Shown here: piece after piece, positions 6,681 to 15,991 of the stretch
Numbering within the stretch: the first letter of the stretch is position 1
How the letters are laid out: each line of letters opens with the position of its first letter
Assembly (NCBI GenBank): GCA_963724435.1
Contig: CAVRUN010000001.1
Location: 186,001 to 250,000 of the forward strand
DNA: 64,000 bases
Source of the DNA: AP-15 sp963724435
GTDB lineage: Bacteria; Pseudomonadota; Alphaproteobacteria; ATCC43930; CGMCC-115725
Reading direction: 5' to 3'
Position numbers and translations under genes: made by a program
Notes under the pieces: model-generated
The model's input: only the letters and a program-made list of their open reading frames with translations
Told to the model about the DNA's origin: nothing
The model's database searches: none

Positions 6681-9473
6681 ATGAAAGTCGTCGTCGTCGA
6701 ATCGCCGGCAAAAGCGAAAACCATCAATAAATATCTCGGTGACGACTACAAAGTCATCGCGAGCTACGGCCATGTCCGCGATTTGCCGGCAAAGGACGGT
6801 TCCGTCCAACCGGATTCTGATTTCGCGATGTCCTGGGAGGTCGACGGCAAATCCGAAAAGCACATGAAGGCGATTGTCCAGGCGATGCGGGGCGCCGATG
6901 GCCTGTTCCTTGCGACCGACCCGGACCGCGAAGGCGAGGCGATCTCCTGGCATGTCCAGGAAGTGCTGAAAGCGCGCCGCGCATTGAAGGATGTCGACGT
7001 CAAGCGGGTGGTGTTCAATGAAGTCACCCGTAATGCCGTCGTCGACGCCTTCCGGCGGCCGCGCGAAATAGACCGCGAACTGGTCGAAGCTTATCTGGCG
7101 CGCCGGGCGCTCGATTATCTGGTCGGTTTCACCTTGTCGCCGGTGCTGTGGCGCAAATTGCCCGGTAGCCGCTCGGCGGGCCGCGTGCAATCCGTCGCAT
7201 TGCGACTGATCTGCGAGCGCGAAGCCGAGATCGAGGCCTTCAAGCCGCGCGAATATTGGACCGTCGAAGTCACCTTCACGACCGAGCGCGGACAGAATTT
7301 CACCGCGAGACTGACCCATCTCGACGGCAAGCGGCTTGATCGCTTCGAACTCGACAGCGAGGCCAAAGCGCGTGCCGCAGCCGACGCGATCCTGAGTGCG
7401 GCTGGATTTGCGGTTGCCGAGATCGACAGCCGGCAGGTCCGGCGCAATCCTTTTCCGCCGTTTACGACCTCCACGTTGCAGCAGGAAGCATCGCGCAAGC
7501 TTGGCCTTGGCGCGACGCGCACGATGCAGATCGCGCAGCGGCTTTACGAGGGCATCGATCTTAGCGGCGATACGGTCGGACTGATCACCTATATGCGCAC
7601 CGATGGGGTTGCCATTTCGGCCGAGGCAATTGCCGCCGCGCGTGCACTGATCGGCGCCGAGTTCGGCGCGAACTACGTCCCTGATACGCCGCGCGTCTAT
7701 CGCAGCCCGGCAAAAAACGCGCAGGAAGCCCACGAGGCGATCCGTCCCACCGATGTCGCGCGCAAGCCCCCCGACGTAGCTTCTTATTTGGACCACGACC
7801 AGCGCCGCCTTTACGAACTGATTTGGAAGCGCACCCTGGCAAGCCAGATGGCGTCGGCGTTGCTTGAGCAAGTCACGGTCGATATCGCGGATCCGAGTGG
7901 AAAGTTGCGGCTACGAGCTACTGGCTCGGTCATTCTGTTCGACGGTTTTCTGGCGCTCTACCAGGAAGACCGCGACGACGAGCCGTCCGTCTCGGCCGCC
8001 CCTACGGGTGCCGGCGACGACGAGCGAGAGGGCGCTCGGCTGCCGCAGATGCGCAAGAGCGAGAGCCTGTTGCGCGGTGCGGTCGCGCCCAACCAGCATT
8101 TCACTCAGCCGCCCCCGCGCTATACCGAGGCGAGCCTTGTCAAAAAACTCGAAGAGCTGGGCATCGGCCGGCCGTCGACATACGCGGCAATTTTGCAGGT
8201 CTTGCAGGACCGCGACTATGTCCGCCTCGATAAAAAGCGATTTTTTCCGGAGGACCGCGGGCGCCTGGTCACCGCGTTTCTGACCAGCTTTTTCGAGCGC
8301 TATGTCGAGTACAATTTCACCGCCGATCTCGAAAACCAGCTCGACGATGTTTCCGGAGGCCGGATCGACTGGAAGGAATTGCTGCGCAACTTCTGGCGCG
8401 ATTTTTCGACCGCAGTTGACGGTACCAAGGACCTAACGATTACGCAGGTTTTGCAGGCGCTTGATGACGACCTTGGCCGACATTTCTTCCCGAACGACGG
8501 CTCCGGCCGCGACCCGCGGCTGTGCCCGGTCTGCAGTGCCGGTCGGCTTAGCCTGAAGCTGGGCAAGTTCGGCGCATTTATCGGCTGCTCGAATTATCCG
8601 AATTGCCGCCACACCCGACCGCTTGGGGTCGAGGGCGAGGGCGAAGAGGTTGCGGAGACGGCGCTCGGCACCGATCCGGAGAGCGGATTTGAGGTAACGT
8701 TGAAAAAAGGCCCGTTCGGGCATTACGTACAGCTCGGCGCTGCAAACGGTGAAACGAAGCCAAAACGGGTAGCGCTGCCCCGCTCACTAAAGCCTGTCGA
8801 TGTCGATCTAGAGACGGCGTTGCGACTGTTGGCGCTGCCTCGCGAGCTTGGCCGCCACCCGGAAACCGGCGAGGTGATCACAGCCGGCATCGGTCGCTTC
8901 GGCCCCTATATCAAGCATGGCTCGACCTATAAATCGCTGACCGCCGAAGATGACGTCCTGACGATCGGGGCCAATCGGGCGGTCGTGCTGTTGGCCGAGC
9001 CTGCTGCGGAGCGGCGGCGCGGCGCTCCGCAGCCGTTGCGCGAACTCGGAACCCATCCCGAAGGCGGCACCGTGGCGCTGTTCCAGGGCCGCTACGGCCC
9101 CTATGTCAGCCACAATGGCGTGTTCGCATCTCTGCCGCGCGAGGCGAATCCCAATTCCTTTTCGCTGGAACAGGCGATCCCGCTGCTTGAGGAGCGTCGC
9201 AAGCCTAGCCCTCGCCAGCGCAAATCTGCAAATCGCGGCACGTCAAAACCAAAAGCCGCGGCGAAGGCCTCGGCGCGCAAGTCGGCGAAAGCGCCGGCCG
9301 CGGCATCTATAGAGCAGTCCTCTGCCACGAAGTCAAAGCGGCCTGCAAAGGCAAAGGCAAAGGCAAAGGCAAAGCGGCCGGCATCTGCAAAGGCGGCTCC
9401 AGCGAAAAAGAAGGCTGCCAGTGGCCGTTCCGCAACAAAGCCGCGGCCCCGCGCGGGCACTCAGCGGGGTTGA
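6681..9473 (+). CDS. topA: DNA topoisomerase I
   Basis: This type IA topoisomerase relaxes negative supercoils. The 930-residue protein has the N-terminal Toprim domain (VVESPAKAKTI, then DPDREGEAISWH near residue 77) and the active-site tyrosine in TYMRTDG (Y304). It has one four-cysteine zinc finger (CPVC...CSNYPNC, about residues 615-640) and two further topoisomerase C-terminal repeat segments. A long Lys/Ala-rich basic tail follows, as is usual for alphaproteobacterial TopA. The ATG at 6681 gives the standard MKVVVVES start; a TTG directly before it is the other option. The gene runs head to tail into rnr with no gap. Confidence 0.97.
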   Translation: MKVVVVESPAKAKTINKYLGDDYKVIASYGHVRDLPAKDGSVQPDSDFAMSWEVDGKSEKHMKAIVQAMRGADGLFLATDPDREGEAISWHVQEVLKARRALKDVDVKRVVFNEVTRNAVVDAFRRPREIDRELVEAYLARRALDYLVGFTLSPVLWRKLPGSRSAGRVQSVALRLICEREAEIEAFKPREYWTVEVTFTTERGQNFTARLTHLDGKRLDRFELDSEAKARAAADAILSAAGFAVAEIDSRQVRRNPFPPFTTSTLQQEASRKLGLGATRTMQIAQRLYEGIDLSGDTVGLITYMRTDGVAISAEAIAAARALIGAEFGANYVPDTPRVYRSPAKNAQEAHEAIRPTDVARKPPDVASYLDHDQRRLYELIWKRTLASQMASALLEQVTVDIADPSGKLRLRATGSVILFDGFLALYQEDRDDEPSVSAAPTGAGDDEREGARLPQMRKSESLLRGAVAPNQHFTQPPPRYTEASLVKKLEELGIGRPSTYAAILQVLQDRDYVRLDKKRFFPEDRGRLVTAFLTSFFERYVEYNFTADLENQLDDVSGGRIDWKELLRNFWRDFSTAVDGTKDLTITQVLQALDDDLGRHFFPNDGSGRDPRLCPVCSAGRLSLKLGKFGAFIGCSNYPNCRHTRPLGVEGEGEEVAETALGTDPESGFEVTLKKGPFGHYVQLGAANGETKPKRVALPRSLKPVDVDLETALRLLALPRELGRHPETGEVITAGIGRFGPYIKHGSTYKSLTAEDDVLTIGANRAVVLLAEPAAERRRGAPQPLRELGTHPEGGTVALFQGRYGPYVSHNGVFASLPREANPNSFSLEQAIPLLEERRKPSPRQRKSANRGTSKPKAAAKASARKSAKAPAAASIEQSSATKSKRPAKAKAKAKAKRPASAKAAPAKKKAASGRSATKPRPRAGTQRG
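9345..9374 (+). repeat. In-frame hexanucleotide repeat in topA tail
   Basis: Five consecutive copies of GCAAAG encode (Ala-Lys)5 within the basic C-terminal tail of topoisomerase I. Because the unit is six bases, gain or loss of copies changes the tail length without shifting the frame. Confidence 0.8.
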
Positions 9474-11714
9474 ATGGCGCGGTCGCCGCGGCCCTCTCCA
9501 GAGCGACAAAAGCGTGCGAGCGGAGCCCTGCCTTCGGCAAGCGAGATCATCGCTTTCATCCGCGAAAGCCCGTCGGCCGTCGGCAAACGCGAGATCGCGC
9601 GTGCCTTTAATCTCAATCCCAGTGAGCGGCCGGCGCTCCGCGACATGCTGCGCCAGATCGAGCGCTCGGGAGCCGTCTCGCGCGCCGCCAACCGCCGGCT
9701 TAGGGGTGGGATGCAGCTCCCCGAGCTGACCGTCGTCGAGGGGGTTGGCGCCGACTCTGACGGCGTTCCCCTCGTCAGCCCCGTCGCTTGGCCTGGACCG
9801 GATTCGGCGCCGCTGCTGCGGCTTGCCGAAGCGGGCGGTGAAACGCTCCCGATCGGGACTCGTGCTGCGGCGCGGCTGGTGACGCTCGATAATGGCGAGA
9901 TCGAAGCGCGCATCATCCGGCGGCTCGATCCCGGTGGGGAACGCGTGGTCGGTGTTTATCAAAGGGATCGCGAGGGCGGACGGGTGGTGCCGGCCGATCG
10001 CCGCAACAAGGCCGAGTACCGGGTAGCCGAACGCGACGGCGCCGACGCTATGGACGGCGAGCTGGTTGTCGCCGAGGTGCTGACGAAGGCCCGCTTTGGT
10101 TTGCCGCGCGCACGGATCGTCGAACGGCTTGGGCGCTCGACCGATCCCGGGGCAATCAGCCTGCTGGCGATCGCTTCCTTTGATATTCCGACCGAGTTCT
10201 CGGCCGCTGCGATCGCCGAAGCCGAAGCCGCCGCCCCTGTCGGCCTCGCCGGACGGACCGATTTGCGTGATTTGCCGCTGATAACGATCGATGGCAGTGA
10301 CGCGCGTGATTTCGATGACGCAGTGTGGGCCGAGCCGGATCCCGACACGTCAAACCCGGGCGGTTGGCATCTCGTTGTGGCGATCGCGGATGTCGCCTGG
10401 TATGTCCGGCCCGGCAGCGCTCTCGATCAAGAGGCGGAGCGGCGCGGCAACTCCGTCTACTTCCCCGACCGCGTCGTCCCGATGCTGCCTGAAGCATTGT
10501 CGAACGATCTATGCTCGTTAAAGCCCGGGGTCGATCGCGCCTGCATGGCGGTTCATCTGTCGATCGATGCCGCCGGGCATAAGCGCGGCCATCGTTTTAC
10601 GCGGGCGCTGATGCGCTCCGCCGCCCGGCTGACTTACGAGGAGGTCCAGGCGGTCCGAGATGGGCAGCGCGAGCCGCCGGTATCTGTACCGCCCGCAGCG
10701 ATCGAGGCGCTTTACGGGGCATTCGCAGCACTGGCGAGGGCGCGCGCGACGCGGGGGGCGCTGGAACTCGACCTGCGCGAAGACCGGGTTGTTCTCGACG
10801 CCGATCGGCGGCCTGTTGCAGTCATTCCGGCACTGCGCCTCGACAGTCATCGGCTGATCGAAGAATTTATGATCCTCGCCAATGTAGCGGCGGCGGAAGA
10901 GCTCGAAGCCCGTCATCAACCCTGTATGTACCGGATCCACGACGCGCCGGACCCGGCGAAGATCGAGGTCCTCCGCGATTTTCTCGAAGAAAGCGGCATT
11001 CCCGGCCTGGCATTCGCCAAGGGACAGGCGTTGAAGCCCGAGCTGTTCAACCGGCTCCTGCGTCGCGCCCAAGGCACTCCGGTCGCCCCGCTCGTCAACG
11101 AGTTGGTCTTGCGCTGTCAGGCGCAGGCAGCCTACAGCCCAAACAATATCGGCCATTTCGGGCTCGCGTTGCGGCGCTACGCACATTTCACCTCGCCGAT
11201 TCGGCGCTATGCCGATCTTTTGGTTCATCGCGCCTTGATCGCGGGCGGCAATGCGGCCGGCAACGATTTTGGCGCTGGCGGCCTGCCTCAGGGCATCGAT
11301 CGCGAGCAAATGGTTGCGATCGGCGAGCAGATCTCAGCGGCCGAACGGCGCGCTATAGCGGCCGAGCGCGCAGCAATCGAGCGCTACCGCGCAGCACTGC
11401 TCGCCGATGCCGTCGGCGGCGTCTTTTCCGGGCAGATCAGCGGTGTCGCGGATTTCGGGTTGTTCGTTACCCTCTCAGAGAGCGGAGCCAACGGGCTTGT
11501 CCCGATCTCGACGCTTCCCGCCGATTACTACGATCGGCGAGAGAAGCCGCCGCGCCTTGTCGGCCGGCGCTATGGCCGCATTTTCCAGCTCGGAGCTCCG
11601 GTTACCGTGCGCCTGTTGGAGGCGGATGCGATCGGCGGGCGGCTGCTGCTGCGCGTGGAGCAGGAGGGGCGGCCAATGCGCGGCTTCCGCGGCAGTCGCA
11701 AGGTTGATCACTAG
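9474..11714 (+). CDS. rnr: Ribonuclease R
   Basis: This processive 3'-to-5' exoribonuclease of the RNB family degrades structured RNA and takes part in rRNA quality control. The 746-residue product shows an N-terminal winged-helix segment (about residues 20-80) and cold-shock-like domains. The catalytic RNB domain has the metal-binding DARDFDDAV motif (about residue 275) and FTSPIRRYADLLVHR, and a C-terminal S1 domain contains VADFGLFVTL. The ATG follows the topA stop directly (TGAATG), so the two are one transcription unit. Confidence 0.96.
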   Translation: MARSPRPSPERQKRASGALPSASEIIAFIRESPSAVGKREIARAFNLNPSERPALRDMLRQIERSGAVSRAANRRLRGGMQLPELTVVEGVGADSDGVPLVSPVAWPGPDSAPLLRLAEAGGETLPIGTRAAARLVTLDNGEIEARIIRRLDPGGERVVGVYQRDREGGRVVPADRRNKAEYRVAERDGADAMDGELVVAEVLTKARFGLPRARIVERLGRSTDPGAISLLAIASFDIPTEFSAAAIAEAEAAAPVGLAGRTDLRDLPLITIDGSDARDFDDAVWAEPDPDTSNPGGWHLVVAIADVAWYVRPGSALDQEAERRGNSVYFPDRVVPMLPEALSNDLCSLKPGVDRACMAVHLSIDAAGHKRGHRFTRALMRSAARLTYEEVQAVRDGQREPPVSVPPAAIEALYGAFAALARARATRGALELDLREDRVVLDADRRPVAVIPALRLDSHRLIEEFMILANVAAAEELEARHQPCMYRIHDAPDPAKIEVLRDFLEESGIPGLAFAKGQALKPELFNRLLRRAQGTPVAPLVNELVLRCQAQAAYSPNNIGHFGLALRRYAHFTSPIRRYADLLVHRALIAGGNAAGNDFGAGGLPQGIDREQMVAIGEQISAAERRAIAAERAAIERYRAALLADAVGGVFSGQISGVADFGLFVTLSESGANGLVPISTLPADYYDRREKPPRLVGRRYGRIFQLGAPVTVRLLEADAIGGRLLLRVEQEGRPMRGFRGSRKVDH

Positions 11715-11810
11715 GCCGCCGCACTTTACCATCGTCAGTTCCAGTTCTTGGATTTGGGCCGAGACTGGCGGGTCCCCGATTTTCTTCCGTGGGCCTCTGG
11801 GGTATGCTCA

Positions 11811-13463
11811 ATGACGATGTCGTTGCGCTTGGCCGCTGCGCTCGTACCGGCGAGCCTCGTCGCGTTCACCCTCGTTCTCGCCGGCTGCGCTGAGCTGCAG
11901 CCGATGCCGGTCGACCCGGCCGGCCGGTTGTTTGCCCGCGCGCTCGACCAGATCGACGAGCTGTATATCGCGCGAGTATCTAACCGCATATTGGCGCTCG
12001 GCGCCGCCGACCGGCTGTCCGCGCTCGACCCCAAATTGCGGCTGATCGAGACACCCGCGGCGCAAGATCGAACTGAACTCGTACTTAACTATGGAAGTCG
12101 TGAGATCGCGACCTATTCAAGCCCGTCGACCGACGATCCGCACACCTGGGCCAGTTTGTTGAGCCGGCTCGAGGCCGACGCTAAACGCACCTCGCCAACC
12201 ATCGCTTCCGCTCCGCAAGATAACATCGACAAGACCATGTTCGACGGGATTACCAGCGGCCTCGACCGCTTTTCGCGCTATTCGACCCCACAGGTCGCCC
12301 GCGATCAGCGCGCCGCCCGCGACGGCTTTGGCGGGATTGGCATTCTGCTCGAGGACGATACTCAACCTTATCGGATTACCAAGGTGCTCCCCGAGAGCCC
12401 GGCCGATATTGCCGGCATCCGCGTCGGCGACCGCCTCGTTTCGGTCGACGGTCAGACGACCGCCAACCGTTCGCAAAACGAAGTGGTCCGCCAGCTGCGC
12501 GGATCGATTTCGAGCAGCGTCACAGTCACGATCGATCATCCAGGACAAGGTGGTCGGCGAAGCTACGAGCTGCAGCGCAAGCTGATCGTCCTGCCGACGG
12601 TGACCGTGACCCGCAACAACGGCGTGGCAGTCTTTCACATCTCGGGGTTCAATCAAAACACGACCCAGCAGCTGGTCACGGAACTGGAAGCGGTCCAACG
12701 CGAGATGGGCCCCAATCTGCGCGGCATCGTCCTCGATCTGCGAGGCGATCCCGGCGGTCTTCTCGACCAGGCGGTCAGCCTTGCGGATGTTTTTGTCGAT
12801 AAGGGACCAATCGTTGCGACGGTCGGGCGCTCCCCGGCGAGCCGTCAATATTTCGAGGCCGGGGGCGATGCTGTGGCCCCTCGGGTTCCGATCGTCGTAC
12901 TGATCAATGGCGGCTCGGCATCGGCGTCGGAGATCGTGGCGGCGGCATTGCAGGATGCCGGGCGAGCGGTCGTAGTCGGTACCGCTTCATATGGAAAAGG
13001 TACGGTGCAGACGGTGCTGCGGCTGCCCAATGACGGCGAGCTGATCTTGACCTGGGCGGAGCTTGTGGCGCCCGCCGGTTATTCGCTGAATGGGCACGGC
13101 GTTGTCCCGACTGTTTGCACCAGCGATCTCGGCAGTGACGCGCAATCTATCGAGACGGGCTTGCAGCGCGCCGGCCAGGTCGCGGCGGCGTCAGCGATCG
13201 CACTGACCCCGCGCGCCTCGCTCGACGAGCGCGGCTGGGCCGAATTGCGGCGCTCTTGCCCGCCGCGGTCGGGCGACCGGGGCATCGATGTGGCAGTGGC
13301 TGAGCGTTTGCTCGGCGATCCGATCCTCTACAGCCAGGCATTGCACATGATCGGCGCCACGCCGAGCCTCGCAGCAAGGCCGGTCGGCAGCACGCCGGCG
13401 GCCTCCGAGCGCGCCTTGACAGGGCTAGACGGATCGCTATCTTCGACAGACCACTCTCCGTAA
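11811..13463 (+). CDS. S41-family carboxyl-terminal processing protease, probable lipoprotein
   Basis: This secreted serine protease with a PDZ domain cleaves periplasmic proteins near their C-termini. The start at ATG 11811 leaves a short signal peptide ending in a lipobox (LVLAGC), so it is probably lipid-anchored. The PDZ domain contains GFGGIGILL and IAGIRVGDRLVSVDG. The catalytic serine is in GGSASASEIVA and the lysine in SYGKGTVQT. It is 550 residues long. The S41/Ctp gene in this position, between rnr and rpmG, is often seen in alphaproteobacteria. The open frame extends upstream to 11748, but that would bury the signal peptide. Confidence 0.9.
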   Translation: MTMSLRLAAALVPASLVAFTLVLAGCAELQPMPVDPAGRLFARALDQIDELYIARVSNRILALGAADRLSALDPKLRLIETPAAQDRTELVLNYGSREIATYSSPSTDDPHTWASLLSRLEADAKRTSPTIASAPQDNIDKTMFDGITSGLDRFSRYSTPQVARDQRAARDGFGGIGILLEDDTQPYRITKVLPESPADIAGIRVGDRLVSVDGQTTANRSQNEVVRQLRGSISSSVTVTIDHPGQGGRRSYELQRKLIVLPTVTVTRNNGVAVFHISGFNQNTTQQLVTELEAVQREMGPNLRGIVLDLRGDPGGLLDQAVSLADVFVDKGPIVATVGRSPASRQYFEAGGDAVAPRVPIVVLINGGSASASEIVAAALQDAGRAVVVGTASYGKGTVQTVLRLPNDGELILTWAELVAPAGYSLNGHGVVPTVCTSDLGSDAQSIETGLQRAGQVAAASAIALTPRASLDERGWAELRRSCPPRSGDRGIDVAVAERLLGDPILYSQALHMIGATPSLAARPVGSTPAASERALTGLDGSLSSTDHSP

Positions 13464-13481
13464 TCGCGGGAACGCGTTGTC

Positions 13482-13649
13482 ATGGCCAAGACCAGCACAG
13501 TTCTTATCAAACTCGTCAGCAGTGCTGACACCGGCTTTTATTATGTGACGAAGAAAAACCCGCGGAACAAGACGGCCAAGCTCGAGCTGAAAAAATTCGA
13601 CCCGGTGGCGCGTAAGCACGTTTTGTTCAAAGAAGCAAAAATCAAATAG
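13482..13649 (+). CDS. rpmG: 50S ribosomal protein L33
   Basis: This 55-residue basic protein reads MAKTSTVLIKLVSSADTG and then FYYVTKKNPRN, KLELKKFDP and HVLFKEAKIK, a complete match to the L33 pattern. It is a small component of the large ribosomal subunit. It lies 18 bases after the protease gene. It belongs to the zinc-free form, since the cysteine pairs of the other L33 type are absent. Confidence 0.97.
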   Translation: MAKTSTVLIKLVSSADTGFYYVTKKNPRNKTAKLELKKFDPVARKHVLFKEAKIK

Positions 13650-13790
13650 GGGTAATCCGAAACCGCGGTCACTGGTCGTCCACCCGCTGGTAGCCAGGGG
13701 GGCGCGTTGCGGGCTTGAGTCATTTAGCGCTTAAGCCGTCCCAATGTGAGTGTCATACTGCCTCGATCCACCAAGCGATCGGAGGTTGTC

Positions 13791-14483
13791 ATGACAAAAT
13801 ACATGCTCGTCAGCTTCAAAACCTGCCCATGGGTGCAGCGTTCGGCGATTGTCCTGCGCGAAAAAAATACCGAATTCGAGCTGCGCCATATCGAGCCCGA
13901 CAATCGCCCCGAGTGGTTTCTGGCGATCTCGCCGCATAAGAAGGTTCCGGTGTTGCGCATCGACGACCGGGTGTCGTTGTTCGAGTCGAACGCGATTAAT
14001 GAATATCTCGACGAAACGATCGAACCCCGGCTGCATCCGGCCGACCCGTATGAGCGGGCGATCAATCGCGCTTGGACCGATTATGTCCCGACCTTCGCCA
14101 GCACCGTGACGGCCACCGCTTATGCCGATACCGAGGACGACTACAACAAGGCTGCCGCGGGGATCCCGGTGCCGTTTGAGCGCCTCGAAAAGGCGCTCGA
14201 AAAACAGGGCAACGGCCCATTCTTCAACGGCGATAAGTATTCGCTGGTCGACGCCGCGTATGCGCCGTTTCTGCAGCGCTACTTCTTTCTCGACCGGGTC
14301 AGGAAGCTCGGCCATATCGAGAATTATCCAAGGCTGAAGGCGTGGGGCGAGGCGCTGATGAAGCGGCCGTCGACTCACTCCTTCCCGTCGGCCGAGTTTG
14401 AGGCGATGTATCGCGAAGGTCTGCGCCGCCGCAACAAGTGGGTGTCGCGGTTTATCGAACCGCAACGCGCGGCGGCCGAATAG
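13791..14483 (+). CDS. Glutathione S-transferase family protein
   Basis: This 230-residue cytosolic protein has an N-terminal thioredoxin-like domain carrying KTCPWVQR (a Cys-containing active-site motif as in omega-like enzymes), the cis-proline VPVL and the glutathione-contacting FESNAINEYLDE. An all-helical C-terminal domain follows. Such enzymes conjugate, reduce or isomerise substrates with glutathione. A strong ribosome-binding site (GGAGG) precedes ATG 13791, so the longer frame from 13746 is not used. A terminator follows, separating it from the aminotransferase gene. The substrate is unknown. Confidence 0.9.
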   Translation: MTKYMLVSFKTCPWVQRSAIVLREKNTEFELRHIEPDNRPEWFLAISPHKKVPVLRIDDRVSLFESNAINEYLDETIEPRLHPADPYERAINRAWTDYVPTFASTVTATAYADTEDDYNKAAAGIPVPFERLEKALEKQGNGPFFNGDKYSLVDAAYAPFLQRYFFLDRVRKLGHIENYPRLKAWGEALMKRPSTHSFPSAEFEAMYREGLRRRNKWVSRFIEPQRAAAE

Positions 14484-14519
14484 CCAGCATTCCTCGAATA
14501 ACACCCTTTCTCCGGCAAA

Positions 14520-14552
14520 GGCGCAGGCAGTAGGCTGCTTGCGCCTTTTTGT
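14520..14552 (+). terminator. Rho-independent terminator after the GST gene
   Basis: GGCGCAGGCAG (14520-14530) pairs with CTGCTTGCGCC (14535-14545), with one G-T wobble, around a four-base loop. TTTTTGTT follows directly. It lies between the GST stop and the GTG start of the next gene, which must therefore have its own promoter or rely on readthrough. Confidence 0.85.
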
Positions 14553-14574
14553 TGGGCGATCGGAGAGACACAGC

Positions 14575-15849
14575 GTGGATCAAGTCGGTGCAAACGGGCT
14601 CGTCGAAACGGCAAGGCGGGTATTACCGGGCGGTACCTTCGGCAATTTCCCGGGCGAGGTCGTGATCCGAGAGGGCCGCGGCGGCCGCGTCTCGGATGAA
14701 GACGGCAAGGAATATGTCGACTTCCTGCTCGGCTCGGGGCCGATGCTGGTCGGCCACGCCCATCCCGAAGTGACGGCGGCGGCTCAGGCCCGCGTCGCCC
14801 AGGGAACGACGTTTTTCGCCAATAATCGCTGGGGCATCGAACTGGCCGCGGAAATCGTCTCGGCAGTGCCGTGCGCCGAACAGGTGCGTTTCGTGTCGAG
14901 TGGGTCGGAGGCCGATCTTTATGCGATGCGCGCCGCCCGCGCCTATCGCAAGCGTGACAAGATTCTGAAATTCGAGGGCGGCTATCACGGCATGAGCGAT
15001 TATGCGCTGATGAGCCTGGCCCCAAGGCAGCCCGGCAATTTTCCCCGTCCGGTGCCGGATTCGGCGGGCATCCCGAAGAGCCTGCGCGACGAAATCCTGG
15101 TGGCGCCGTTCAACGATCTCGACAGTGTAGAAAGCCTGGTGCGCGAGCACCGCGACGAACTGGCCGGGGTCATTGTCGAGCCGTTGCAGCGCATCATTCC
15201 GCCGCAGCCCGGTTTCCTTCAAGGGCTGCGTCGGATCACCGCCGATAACAGCATCCCACTGATCTTTGACGAGGTGGTGACCGGTTTTCGCCTCGCTTAT
15301 GGCGGCGCGCAGGAATATTACGGCGTCGTCCCCGATTTGTGCACCTTGGGCAAGGTGATCGGCGGCGGCTTCCCGCTTGCAGCGATCGCCGGCCGGGCCG
15401 AGATCATGGCTCATTTCGACCGGGGCGCTGTCGGCGGCGAGGGTTTTCTGATGCAGATCGGCACGCTTTCGGGCAATCCGGTCGCCGCAGCCGCTGGGCT
15501 TGCCACGCTCGAGATCCTGCGCCGTCCCAGAGCTTATGACAGTCTGTTCGCGACCGGACGCGAGCTGATGCGCAACCTCGATGGCTTGCTGAAGGATGCC
15601 GGGATCCCGGCCCAGGTGATCGGCGAGCCGCCGTTGTTCGATGTCGTATTCGTGCCCGAGCCGGTGCGCGACTATCGCGGTGTAATACGTGGCGATGCCG
15701 AGCTGATGCGCCGGTTCAACGCGCTGTTGCGCGAGCGCGGCATCCTCAAGGGCGAGCAGAAATACTACGTGTCGCTGGCCCACACCGCCGACGATATCCG
15801 CCACACGACCGAAGCTTGGAAATCGGCGATCGCCGCCCTCGCCTCATAA
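14575..15849 (+). CDS. Class III (GSA-like) aminotransferase, PLP-dependent
   Basis: This 424-residue enzyme of the glutamate-1-semialdehyde aminomutase / aspartate-family aminotransferase group has FVSSGSEADLYAMRAARAY, GGYHGMSDY, IFDEVVTGFR and the PLP lysine in TLGKVIGGGFPLAA. It starts at GTG 14575 after GGAGAG; the frame upstream of that runs through the terminator and the previous gene and is rejected. It is probably not the haem enzyme HemL, since it is not in a tetrapyrrole context and lies next to GST and amidohydrolase genes. The substrate is likely an amino acid or amine of a catabolic route, but it is not identifiable. Confidence 0.88.
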   Translation: MDQVGANGLVETARRVLPGGTFGNFPGEVVIREGRGGRVSDEDGKEYVDFLLGSGPMLVGHAHPEVTAAAQARVAQGTTFFANNRWGIELAAEIVSAVPCAEQVRFVSSGSEADLYAMRAARAYRKRDKILKFEGGYHGMSDYALMSLAPRQPGNFPRPVPDSAGIPKSLRDEILVAPFNDLDSVESLVREHRDELAGVIVEPLQRIIPPQPGFLQGLRRITADNSIPLIFDEVVTGFRLAYGGAQEYYGVVPDLCTLGKVIGGGFPLAAIAGRAEIMAHFDRGAVGGEGFLMQIGTLSGNPVAAAAGLATLEILRRPRAYDSLFATGRELMRNLDGLLKDAGIPAQVIGEPPLFDVVFVPEPVRDYRGVIRGDAELMRRFNALLRERGILKGEQKYYVSLAHTADDIRHTTEAWKSAIAALAS

Positions 15850-15912
15850 CGGCACGCGCTGCGACAGGCAGCTCAACCCCCGCCGGCTCAAGCGAGGGCC
15901 GACCGCCCCCGT

Positions 15913-15941
15913 TTGACTTGACTGGCCCGCGCGCTTACGGT
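15913..15941 (+). promoter_or_regulatory. Putative promoter of the amidohydrolase gene
   Basis: TTGACT at 15913-15918 and TACGGT at 15936-15941 are spaced by 17 bases, about 50 bases before the start codon. The -35 match is good and the -10 match is weak. Confidence 0.3.
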
Positions 15942-15991
15942 TTTTCCGGCATTTTGGGACGGTACCACCGCCGGCTTTCAGGAGGACAGAA

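Noticed and set aside
6606..7871. Minus-strand open frame of 421 codons across topA
   Set aside because: Shadow of topoisomerase I; no recognisable domain.
14623..15804. Minus-strand open frame across the class III aminotransferase
   Set aside because: The plus strand encodes a clear PLP enzyme; the opposite frame has no motifs.
14575..15849. Idea that the aminotransferase is HpnO of the hopanoid pathway
   Set aside because: It is more than 25 kb from the hopanoid genes, its sequence follows the GSA-aminomutase-like pattern and its neighbours are catabolic genes.
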